DNA of 64,000 nucleotides from Pseudomonas neustonica. GTDB taxonomy: Bacteria; Pseudomonadota; Gammaproteobacteria; Pseudomonadales; Pseudomonadaceae. This document shows positions 54,474 through 61,694 of the stretch, piece by piece. The position numbers were made by a program, and so were the translations under genes. The DNA is taken from positions 62,001 to 126,000 of the forward strand of contig NZ_RKKU01000002.1 in NCBI RefSeq assembly GCF_003797945.1, given 5' to 3'. The number at the start of each line of letters is the position of its first letter. Within the stretch, counting starts at the first letter, position 1. The notes under the pieces are model-generated. The model saw only the letters and a list, made by a program, of their open reading frames with translations, did not search any database and had not been told where the DNA came from.

Positions 54474-56051
54474 TTATAACTGTTCTATGTCGGCTAACAG
54501 CGCCTCTGCTCTTTTGAGTATGGCGCTGCGTTGTTCTGCGGTTTTTTTGTGCCAGTTGGCGTAGACCATGCTATTGCGCGGGTTGCCCGAAAAATCAGCT
54601 TCATGCCTGCTCATGAAGTGCCAGTAAAGTGAGTTTAGCGGGCAGCTGGTGGGCTCGCTGGTCTGTTTTACCTGGTAAGTGCAGTCAGCGCAGTAGTCAC
54701 TCATTTTGTTCACATAGTTGCCGCTGGCGGCGTAGGCCTTAGAGCCGACAATGCCGCCATCAGCGAACTGGCTCATGCCCCGGGTATTAGGTAGTTCAAC
54801 CCATTCGATGGCATCGATATAGATACCCATATACCACTGGTCTACCTGATTGGGATGAATGCCGGCCAGCAGGCAAAAGTTGCCGGTAATCATCAGGCGC
54901 TGAATGTGGTGGGCGTAGGCAAAATCCAGTGATTGCGAGATAGCCTGCTGCAGACATCTCATGTTGGTTTTTGCGCTCCAGAACCAAGACGGTAGCTCGC
55001 GCTCGGCGGACAGGGCATTGAAGCCTGCATAGTCGGGCATGTTGGCCCAGTAGATACCGCGCACAAACTCGCGCCAGCCGAGTATCTGGCGCACGAAGCC
55101 TTCGATTTGGGCGATGTTGATAGCCTCAGCCTGCGGATCTCGATAATGCGCAATGGCGCTGTTTATGACGCGTTGCGGATCCAGCATTTTGCTATTGAGG
55201 GCGAATGACAGGCGCGAGTGATACAGGCTCCACTGGCTTGCCTGGTCCGAGCTCTCGAGCTTGCCGGTCATCGCGTCCTGGAAGTAACCGAAGCGCGGCA
55301 GGCCATGGCGGCAGAAATGCTCGAGCAGATCAATGGCCTGTTGCCGATTGGTTGGCCAGGGAAGCTGCGCGCTGGTTTGGCCCATGGTTTTGATCTCATG
55401 CCGCTGCAGGCGCTCAAGTATGCCGCTGACGTCATTGGCGAACAGCAGAGGTTGGGGTATGTGCTTGAGGTCGTCTTTCTTGAGCTTGTTGCGGTTGTCC
55501 TGATCATGATTCCACTGTCCGCCCTCCGGGGAAGAATCATCATCCATCAGCACCTGAAAGCGAACGCGCATCCTGCGGTAGAAGGCTTCCATCTGATGAC
55601 GTTTGCCCTGAGTGAAATGCTCACGTAGCTCGTTGTCGCGCAGAAAGAAATGTTCTGACTCGAATACGCTGACGTCAATCGCGCTGTCTTCGGCAAAGCT
55701 GGCGAGTTGCTGGCGCAGGCGGTATTCGTCGGGTAGCTGATAGTCGAGGTGCTGGATCTCATATTTTGCTATCAGGAGCTCTAGCAGCGCGGGCAGGCTG
55801 GGGTAGTCCTGTGTGTCGTCCAGATCAAGATGCAACACCTCGTGGCCCGCCCCTTTCAAGGCCGTGGCAAACGCGCTCATGGCGGCAAAAAAAGCGCAGA
55901 TTTTCTGCACGTGATGGGTCACGTAGGTGGCTTCCTGGTGCAGTTCAGCAAGCAGATAAAGCGTGGTTTCATCTTTCTGCCGAAACCAGGAATGACGCGC
56001 GTTGAGCTGGTCGCCCAGGATGAGTCGCAAGCGCTGATAACGTTTAGCCAT
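54474..56051 (-). CDS. Iron-sulfur bacterial cryptochrome/photolyase (FeS-BCP)
   Basis: A 525-residue protein of the photolyase-related family that includes PhrB of Agrobacterium (FeS-BCP, prokaryotic 6-4 photolyases). The N-terminal domain starts LRLILGDQLNARHSWF. The C-terminal FAD domain shows NSKMLDPQRVINSAIAHY, QILGWREFVRGIYWANMPDY and LMITGNFCLLAGIHPNQVDQWYMGIYIDAIEWVELPNTRGMSQFADGG. Four cysteines fit the [4Fe-4S] ligands: NMRCLQQ, DYCADC and SCPLN. Expected to repair 6-4 photoproducts with blue light; a sensory role is possible. The start ATG 56051 is divergent from the DCC-family gene. Confidence 0.93.
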   Translation of the reverse strand: MAKRYQRLRLILGDQLNARHSWFRQKDETTLYLLAELHQEATYVTHHVQKICAFFAAMSAFATALKGAGHEVLHLDLDDTQDYPSLPALLELLIAKYEIQHLDYQLPDEYRLRQQLASFAEDSAIDVSVFESEHFFLRDNELREHFTQGKRHQMEAFYRRMRVRFQVLMDDDSSPEGGQWNHDQDNRNKLKKDDLKHIPQPLLFANDVSGILERLQRHEIKTMGQTSAQLPWPTNRQQAIDLLEHFCRHGLPRFGYFQDAMTGKLESSDQASQWSLYHSRLSFALNSKMLDPQRVINSAIAHYRDPQAEAINIAQIEGFVRQILGWREFVRGIYWANMPDYAGFNALSAERELPSWFWSAKTNMRCLQQAISQSLDFAYAHHIQRLMITGNFCLLAGIHPNQVDQWYMGIYIDAIEWVELPNTRGMSQFADGGIVGSKAYAASGNYVNKMSDYCADCTYQVKQTSEPTSCPLNSLYWHFMSRHEADFSGNPRNSMVYANWHKKTAEQRSAILKRAEALLADIEQL

Positions 56052-56209
56052 GCACGGGTGCCTTATGGTTATGCCGTTGGTGGTCCGCTTACTGCTGCGT
56101 TTAGCAGCAAACGAGAGGAGTTCTTCTCAGCGGTTTATGGGTTTATCCTGCCACAGCTTTCAGGCTGACGCCGAGCCGGTCTTTGTGTGTTCTGGTGTAT
56201 GCTAGCGGC

Positions 56210-56653
56210 ATGATCAGTGAACGCGAACCCTCCGGGCTAAACTCAGCTGCGCCAGATCGCATTATCCTCTTCGATGGCGTCTGCAAGCTCTGTAATGCCT
56301 GGGCAAACTTTATTATCAGCCATGATTACCAGCGGGTTTATCGGCTGTGTAGTGTGCAGTCCGCGTCTGGTGAGCGTTTATTGCGGCAGTATGGCTATCC
56401 GACGGATCGTTTTGAGACCATGCTGGTGTTGCAGCAGGGGCGCTGCTCTGCCAAGAGTCAGGCTTTCTTGCAGGTGATGAGCGGGCTGGGTTGGCCTTGG
56501 CGCGCCTTGGTGGTGTTGCGGTTGATCCCCGAGCCGCTGCGTGATTGGCTGTATGACCGCATTGCGCTTAATCGTTACCGACTCTTCGGTAAGTATGACT
56601 ATTGTCGCTTGCCCACCCCTGATCACGCGGAGCGTTTTGTCGATGGCCATTAA
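56210..56653 (+). CDS. Thiol-disulfide oxidoreductase, DCC family
   Basis: A 147-residue DUF393/DCC-family protein. The start chosen is ATG 56210 (MISEREPSGLN). The family motif is IILFDGVCKLCNAWANFI, with the CxxC pair (about residues 28-31) typical of a redox site; LIPEPLRDWLYDRIALNRYRLFGKYDYC completes the family pattern. The redox partner is unknown. Its stop overlaps the next gene start by 11 bases (56643-56653), so translation is coupled. It is divergent from the photolyase-like gene. Confidence 0.9.
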   Translation: MISEREPSGLNSAAPDRIILFDGVCKLCNAWANFIISHDYQRVYRLCSVQSASGERLLRQYGYPTDRFETMLVLQQGRCSAKSQAFLQVMSGLGWPWRALVVLRLIPEPLRDWLYDRIALNRYRLFGKYDYCRLPTPDHAERFVDGH

Positions 56654-57047
56654 TGCCCTGATGCACACCACCTTTATCTGTCGTCTGGGTTTGGGGTTTC
56701 TGTTTGTTTACCACGGTTTACTGCCGAAAATTCTGTTTCTCAGTCCGGTAGAAGTCAGCCTGGTGGAAGCCAGCGGGTCGGGGGTGTCGGCCAATATCGC
56801 CTCGCCTCTGGCGGGTGTGCTGGAGATCGTACTGGGACTGCTCATTGCCTTACGTTTGGGGGGTAAGGCACCAATCTATCTTGCGGGCCTGTTGCTGATC
56901 GCTTTGCTGGTCTACGTGGCAGTACTCAGTCCGGCGCTGCTGGTAGAAGCCTTCAATCCGGTGACAACTAACCTGCTCGGGCTCTTGCTGTGCTATTTGA
57001 TTCTGCGGTTGGAGTCGATGCCATTGCCGTCCCGTGCGGCGGTTTGA
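56643..57047 (+). CDS. DoxX-like four-helix membrane protein
   Basis: A 134-residue membrane protein with about four hydrophobic segments, resembling the DoxX-like family; function unknown. The start chosen is ATG 56643 (MAINALMHTTFICRLGLGFLFVYHGLLPKIL), just inside the 3' end of the DCC-family gene; an in-frame upstream codon at 56541 overlaps that gene too far. Features are LGFLFVYHGLLPKILF, SPLAGVLEIVLGLLIALRLG and LLLIALLVYVAVLSPALLVEAFNPVTTN. The overlap with the DCC gene suggests the two proteins work together in membrane redox chemistry; this is inference. Confidence 0.8.
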   Translation: MAINALMHTTFICRLGLGFLFVYHGLLPKILFLSPVEVSLVEASGSGVSANIASPLAGVLEIVLGLLIALRLGGKAPIYLAGLLLIALLVYVAVLSPALLVEAFNPVTTNLLGLLLCYLILRLESMPLPSRAAV

Positions 57048-57118
57048 TCATTCCACAAGGAATCTAGCCGGTTGGCCGTGGTCCTAAGCGTGTGTTATTA
57101 CCCACCGAGGAGTTGTTT

Positions 57119-57955
57119 TTGATCGCCGTCAGACCCCCAAAGTTGTGGATCGCCTTGCTGCTGGGTATCTTCCTGCAGCCCTTTGTTTTTCTCTACGTCA
57201 ATCGCCCCAGGCTATTCTGGTCCTACCTTTTTGCGGCACTGCTGATCGCGGCGGTCGATTGGTATTTTGTGCTCAGCCTGCACCTGCTGTTCAGTGTCAT
57301 CTGCCCGTTGCATGCCTGCTGGCTTGTGCGTCGCTGCGATACAGAGCAGCCGCGGCCCTGGTATAGCCGTATATGGGTGGTGATCGGGTTTTATCTGGGA
57401 CTGCTGCTGAGTATTTTGCTGGTCCGTGCTTTCCTCTATGAGCCGTATGCCGTGCCTTCAGCATCCATGCATCCAACCCTGGTGGAGGGGGATGTGGTGG
57501 TGGTGCAGAAATGGGGTTATGCCCAGTCGGCACTCTTTGGTTACGCGCTACCGGGTTCTGCCGCAGTAGCCCCAGAGCGGCTGCAGCGTGGCAATGTCTA
57601 CGTTTTTTACCCGCCGGATCGGGATAACCTGTTTGTGAAACGTCTGATGGCGCTGCCTGGTGACGTGATTGCATTGACCGAACAGGGTGTGGTGATCAAT
57701 GGCGAGACCTTACCAGAGGCGCTATTAAGCGATACCGAGGAGTTAACCCGATTTTCGGAACGCCTGGATGGTCTCGAATATCAGGTTCAATACCTCAAGG
57801 GGTTGCCGAAACAGCCCATTCGTACCTTTAAGGTGCCAGCGGGCCGCTACTTTTTCCTTGGCGATAATCGAGAAAACTCTGCCGACAGTCGCCACTGGGG
57901 TAGCGTGCCGGCACAGCGGATTGTTGTCGAGGTCGTTGCAATCGTACCCAAATGA
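57119..57955 (+). CDS. lepB: Signal peptidase I with extra N-terminal membrane segments
   Basis: A 278-residue S26-family signal peptidase that cuts signal peptides on the outer face of the inner membrane. The start is probably TTG 57119, placed 6 bases after GAGGAG; GTG 57092 would add nine residues. About four hydrophobic segments precede the catalytic domain (residues ~8-28, 35-70 and 92-115), more than the two of standard LepB. The catalytic Ser is in PSASMHPTL, the Lys in VKRLMALPGD, and GDNRENSADSRHWG is intact. It is likely a second, non-standard peptidase: it lacks the usual lepA/rnc/era neighbours. Confidence 0.88.
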   Translation: MIAVRPPKLWIALLLGIFLQPFVFLYVNRPRLFWSYLFAALLIAAVDWYFVLSLHLLFSVICPLHACWLVRRCDTEQPRPWYSRIWVVIGFYLGLLLSILLVRAFLYEPYAVPSASMHPTLVEGDVVVVQKWGYAQSALFGYALPGSAAVAPERLQRGNVYVFYPPDRDNLFVKRLMALPGDVIALTEQGVVINGETLPEALLSDTEELTRFSERLDGLEYQVQYLKGLPKQPIRTFKVPAGRYFFLGDNRENSADSRHWGSVPAQRIVVEVVAIVPK

Positions 57956-57972
57956 GACTGGCGGCAAGTCGT

Positions 57973-59349
57973 TTAACGCGCCATCAGCCCCGGTAGCCAG
58001 GTGACCAGGCCCGGCCAACAGGCCGCGATTATGAGCATCAGTATTTGAATCGCGATGAAGGGCAAAACGCCGCGGTAGATCGCGGATGTTGGCACGCTGG
58101 CTGGTGTCACGCCGCGCAAGTAGAACAGCGAGAAGCCAAACGGCGGGGTTAGAAACGAGGTCTGCAGGTTCAGCGCGATCATCACCCCAAGCCACACCGG
58201 ATCCAGCCCCATGCTCAGCAGCACCGGTCCAACAATGGGCACCACCACAAAGGTAATTTCGATAAAATCGAGAATGAAGCCAAGGAAGAAGATCACCAGC
58301 ATGACCACCAGGGTGGCGGTAAACACGCCGCCGGGTAATTGCGCGAACAGGTGATGGATCAGATCGTCGCCGCCGTAGCCGCGAAATACCAGCGAGAAAA
58401 TTGAGGCGCCGAGCAGAATCATGAATACCATGGCACTGATCTCGGTGGTGGCCTGCGCCACCTCGCGCAGCTTGCCTATCCCCAGTTGACGCTTGCTGAG
58501 GGCCAGCAGGCTGGCGCCGAGTGCGCCAACGGCGGCAGCTTCGGTCGGTGTTGCCACGCCGGCGAGAATGGAGCCCAGCACGGACATGATCAGCAGCAAC
58601 GGTGGTAGCAAGCTTATCAACACCCGCCCCCAGGATACCTCTGCCCGCTCTTCACGCGTTAATGCTGGCAGTTTGTTTGGTTGCCAGATGGCCACGCCGA
58701 CCAAATACAGCAGATACAGACCCACCAGTATGAGACCGGGCAGCAATGAGCCAATAAACAGATCGCTGACGGTGACGGTTTTGGGTGAAAAGATCCCCAT
58801 ACGCGTCTGCGCCTGTTGGTAGGCGTTAGACAGCACATCGCCCAGCAGCACCAGAATGATCGAGGGCGGAATGATTTGGCCCAAGGTGCCGGTGGCAGCC
58901 AGGGTGCCAGTGGCGATTGAGGGGTCGTAACCACGGCGTAGCATGGTAGGTAGCGCCAGTAGACCCAGAGTTACCACGGTTGCGCCGACAATTCCGGTAC
59001 TGGCGGCCAGTAATGCACCGACAATGCAGACGGAAAAGGCCAGGCCGCCGCGCAGGCCACCAAACAGCCGCGACATGGCGTCGAGTAGGTCTTCGGCGAT
59101 CCGCGATTTTTCCAGCATTACCCCCATGAACACAAACAGTGGCACGGCGAGCAAGGTTTGGTTATTCATGGTGCCGAACAGGCGGCTGGGCAGCGCGCCC
59201 AGAAAGCTCGGCTCAAACAGATCGAGGGCGATACCGGCGCCAGCGAACAGCAGGGACATGCCGCCAAGCGTAAAGGCGACGGGATAACCGGCCATCAGGG
59301 CCAGACAGATACAGATGAATAGCGCTACTGCCATGTATTCCACACCCAT
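57973..59349 (-). CDS. dctM: TRAP transporter large permease
   Basis: The large membrane subunit (DctM type) of a tripartite ATP-independent periplasmic transporter, 458 residues with about 12-13 membrane segments. It carries the ion-coupled transport path. Motifs are GYPVAFTLGGMSLLFAG near the start, ASTGIVGATVVTLGLLALPTMLRRGYDPSIATGTLAATGTLGQIIPPSI, and LVFRGYGGDDLIHHL. The start codon overlaps the dctQ stop by one base. The subtype (mannitol/chloroaromatic-type) agrees with the receptor gene at 52369. Confidence 0.94.
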   Translation of the reverse strand: MGVEYMAVALFICICLALMAGYPVAFTLGGMSLLFAGAGIALDLFEPSFLGALPSRLFGTMNNQTLLAVPLFVFMGVMLEKSRIAEDLLDAMSRLFGGLRGGLAFSVCIVGALLAASTGIVGATVVTLGLLALPTMLRRGYDPSIATGTLAATGTLGQIIPPSIILVLLGDVLSNAYQQAQTRMGIFSPKTVTVSDLFIGSLLPGLILVGLYLLYLVGVAIWQPNKLPALTREERAEVSWGRVLISLLPPLLLIMSVLGSILAGVATPTEAAAVGALGASLLALSKRQLGIGKLREVAQATTEISAMVFMILLGASIFSLVFRGYGGDDLIHHLFAQLPGGVFTATLVVMLVIFFLGFILDFIEITFVVVPIVGPVLLSMGLDPVWLGVMIALNLQTSFLTPPFGFSLFYLRGVTPASVPTSAIYRGVLPFIAIQILMLIIAACWPGLVTWLPGLMAR

Positions 59350-59921
59350 TACAGATGCTCCTCATGGCTGATAGGTAAATGTCTGGGTAAAGCACCGAAG
59401 ATGACGGCTAGGGTCTTGATCAGTTGCGATACCGCCTGCAACAACAGGCTGGCCACCAGCAATAGAATGAAGCTTTTCTGGATGTAGACCCATTGCAAGC
59501 CACCGGCGTCGGCAGAACGCTCCTGGCGCTGCCAGGCCACGCTGACGTAGTCCCAGCAATTCCAGGCTAAAAACAGACACATGGGTAGTAAGAACAGCAG
59601 CGTCCCCGAGAAGTCGATCAGCGCTTGGCCGTGTGCAGAAAAGCGGCGGAAGAAAATATCTACCCGCACATGCGCGTCGCGCTGCAGGGCCCAGGCAGCA
59701 GCGCCCATAAAGGCCAGTGAGTGACCATACATGATCAGTTCCTGGGTGGCGGTGGCGCCAATATCGAAGCCGTAGCGCAGCACCACAATCAGACAGGTCA
59801 GCAAGACCATGAATACGCTTAGCCAGGCAACACTGCGGCCTAGCCAATGGTTAATGTAATCAATGGCACGTGCCAGCGTCAGGCTGGCAGAGAATAGCGG
59901 GCTGGGCATATCAGCGGGCAC
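59349..59921 (-). CDS. dctQ: TRAP transporter small permease
   Basis: The small membrane subunit (DctQ type) of the TRAP transporter, 190 residues with four membrane segments. Seen are INHWLGRSVAWLSVFMVLLTCLIVVLRYGF, ATQELIMYGHSLAFMGAAAWALQRDAHVRVDIF (the family core) and FILLLVASLLLQAVSQLIKTL. The start is GTG 59921 or, more simply, ATG 59909 (MPSPLFSAS); neither has a strong ribosome site. It overlaps dctM by one base, giving a dctQ-dctM operon. Confidence 0.92.
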   Translation of the reverse strand: MPADMPSPLFSASLTLARAIDYINHWLGRSVAWLSVFMVLLTCLIVVLRYGFDIGATATQELIMYGHSLAFMGAAAWALQRDAHVRVDIFFRRFSAHGQALIDFSGTLLFLLPMCLFLAWNCWDYVSVAWQRQERSADAGGLQWVYIQKSFILLLVASLLLQAVSQLIKTLAVIFGALPRHLPISHEEHL

Positions 59922-59964
59922 TCGGTCGGGGTGGCCGCGCAGTTATTCCGGCCCCAGCAGCGGG

Positions 59965-60357
59965 TCAGGACGGGATAACGCGGGTCCGGCCACGGTCATC
60001 AATGGCAACGAAGACAAAGGTAGCTTCGGTTACTTTACGGCTTTCATCATGGGCCAGATCTTCGCTCCAGACTTCGACCAGCATCTTGATCGAGCTGCGG
60101 CCGATATCCAGTACGTCGCAATGAAAGGCCAGCTGGGCACCCACAGGTACCGGAACCATGAAGCCCATGCGATCGATTGCCACGGTAGCGACGCGACCAC
60201 GAGCGATGCGCGCAGCGGTGCTGGTGCCCGCTACATCCATCTGGGCTACCAGCCACCCCCCATAAATGTCGCCAAAGCTGTTGCAGTCGCGGGGCAGGGT
60301 GGTGATTTTCAGAGCCAGTTCACCCTGTGGAACCGGATCCATATCTAAGTCGTGCAT
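59965..60357 (-). CDS. Acyl-CoA thioesterase (hotdog fold, YciA-like)
   Basis: A 130-residue hotdog-fold thioesterase that should hydrolyse short- or medium-chain acyl-CoA. The start chosen is ATG 60357 (MHDLDMDPVPQGELALK), with GAGTG upstream; codons up to 60465 give a tail without family similarity. The active-site segment is NSFGDIYGGWLVAQMDVAG (conserved Asp in GDIYGGW). Then come RVATVAIDRMGFMVPVPVGAQL and VWSEDLAHDESRKVTEATFVFVAID. It lies upstream of dctQ on the same strand (43-bp gap) and may share its transcript; no functional link is known. Confidence 0.9.
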   Translation of the reverse strand: MHDLDMDPVPQGELALKITTLPRDCNSFGDIYGGWLVAQMDVAGTSTAARIARGRVATVAIDRMGFMVPVPVGAQLAFHCDVLDIGRSSIKMLVEVWSEDLAHDESRKVTEATFVFVAIDDRGRTRVIPS

Positions 60358-60509
60358 TGAACACTCGAGTCGTGGTCTATTTGTATTTGTTGTGCTGGCC
60401 AGCAAAGCAAGTCGAAAAAAACTGGCTAAGCCGCTTATGGTAAGGGATTGAGGCGGGTGTCTCAATCATTCTATTGTTGCGTGTGGCGGAGTTGAGTACC
60501 AGTTGGTGT

Positions 60510-60565
60510 GTTTCACACAATTGTCATAATTCGGGAATAGAGTTGTCACATCACGCTTTGATACT
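60510..60565 (+). promoter_or_regulatory. Pho box and promoter of pstS
   Basis: Four consecutive 11-base units, GTTTCACACAA (60510-60520), TTGTCATAATT (60521-60531), CGGGAATAGAG (60532-60542) and TTGTCACATCA (60543-60553); the second and fourth match the PhoB half-site TTGTCAT/C well, the first partly. A GATACT hexamer (60560-60565) is a plausible -10 element. PhoB in place of a -35 element would activate pstS in low phosphate. Confidence 0.8.
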
Positions 60566-60605
60566 GAGTCGCGTGTTGCAAACACTACCTCACTAGGAGA
60601 ATGAC

Positions 60606-61574
60606 ATGAAACTCAAGCGTATGTTCGCTGCTGTGACCTTCGCTGCTGCCGGCCTGGCTGCCAGCTCAAGCTTTGCTGCCGTTGACCAGACCCTGGAAGA
60701 TTACCAGCGCGTTGGCGGTGTTTCCGGCAACCTGTCCAGCGTTGGTTCCGACACACTGGCTAACATGATGACGCTCTGGGCCGAAGAGTTTAAGCGTCTG
60801 TACCCTAACGTCAATGTCCAGATTCAGGCCGCGGGTTCCTCTACTGCGCCGCCAGCACTGACTGAAGGTACATCCAACCTGGCTCCCATGAGCCGCATGA
60901 TGAAAGACAGCGAAATCCAGGCATTCGAAGAGCGTTATGGCTACAAGCCTACTGCTGTTCCTGTTGCTATCGACGCCCTGGCTGTATTTGCGCACAAGGA
61001 TAACCCGATCGAAGGCCTGACTATGGCTCAAGTTGACGGTATCTTCTCTTCAACTCGCTTGTGTGGCGGCGAAGAGCTGACTACCTGGGGCCAGCTGGGT
61101 CTGACGGGCCAGTGGGCTGATCGCGACATCCAGCTATATGGTCGTAACTCGGTATCTGGTACTTACGGTTACTTCAAAGAGCACGCACTGTGCAAAGGTG
61201 ACTTCCGCAGTGGCGTAAACGAGCAGCCTGGTTCGGCTTCTGTTGTTCAGTCTGTTAGCCAGTCGCTGAACGCAGTAGGTTATTCCGGTCTGGGTTACAA
61301 GACGTCCAGCGTTCGCGCTGTTCCGCTGGCCAAGGCTGAAGGCGACGAGTTCATCGAAGCCAACGAAGAAAACGCTATTGCTGGTACTTACCCGCTGTCA
61401 CGTTTCCTCTACGTTTACGTGAACAAGGCACCAAACGACGAGCTGGCCCCGCTGGAGCGTGAGTTCGTCAAGATGATGCTGTCCAAGCAAGGTCAGGAAA
61501 TCGTCTTCAAAGATGGTTATGTGCCTATGCCCCAGCGCGTTGTCGACAAGGTTCACGCCGAACTGGGTTTCTAA
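60606..61574 (+). CDS. pstS: Phosphate ABC transporter periplasmic binding protein
   Basis: High-affinity phosphate receptor, 322 residues with a Sec signal peptide ([19 protein letters not shown]...SSFA, cleaved before AVDQ). It begins [53 protein letters not shown], where the Ser/Thr residues of the phosphate site lie, and matches Pseudomonas PstS closely ([15 protein letters not shown]-like segment [24 protein letters not shown]). The start ATG 60606 has AGGAGA upstream. A Pho box precedes it and an intrinsic terminator follows, so it can be made in excess over the membrane subunits. Confidence 0.96.
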   Translation: MKLKRMFAAVTFAAAGLAASSSFAAVDQTLEDYQRVGGVSGNLSSVGSDTLANMMTLWAEEFKRLYPNVNVQIQAAGSSTAPPALTEGTSNLAPMSRMMKDSEIQAFEERYGYKPTAVPVAIDALAVFAHKDNPIEGLTMAQVDGIFSSTRLCGGEELTTWGQLGLTGQWADRDIQLYGRNSVSGTYGYFKEHALCKGDFRSGVNEQPGSASVVQSVSQSLNAVGYSGLGYKTSSVRAVPLAKAEGDEFIEANEENAIAGTYPLSRFLYVYVNKAPNDELAPLEREFVKMMLSKQGQEIVFKDGYVPMPQRVVDKVHAELGF

Positions 61575-61611
61575 GCATCAGTAGTCGGTTGGGCAAGGAC
61601 GCCTAAGTGAC

Positions 61612-61641
61612 AAGGGGCGTGTCTATGACACGCCCCTTTTT
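61612..61641 (+). terminator. Intrinsic terminator between pstS and pstC
   Basis: AAGGGGCGTGTC (61612-61623) pairs with GACACGCCCCTT (61627-61638), a perfect 12-bp stem with a 3-base loop and a T-run to 61641. It lies 38 bases after the pstS stop and separates it from pstC. Confidence 0.94.
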
Positions 61642-61642
61642 A

Positions 61643-61675
61643 CCGTCATAACCATGTAACCATTTTGTCACATTG
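61643..61675 (+). promoter_or_regulatory. Second Pho-box-like site, before pstC
   Basis: Three consecutive 11-base units, CCGTCATAACC (61643-61653), ATGTAACCATT (61654-61664) and TTGTCACATTG (61665-61675). The first and third resemble PhoB half-sites. It starts right after the pstS terminator and ends 19 bases before the pstC start. It could give pstC its own phosphate-controlled promoter, although little room is left for a -10 element and long leader. Confidence 0.6.
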
Positions 61676-61694
61676 ACCCTGTAGGGTGTGCGCC

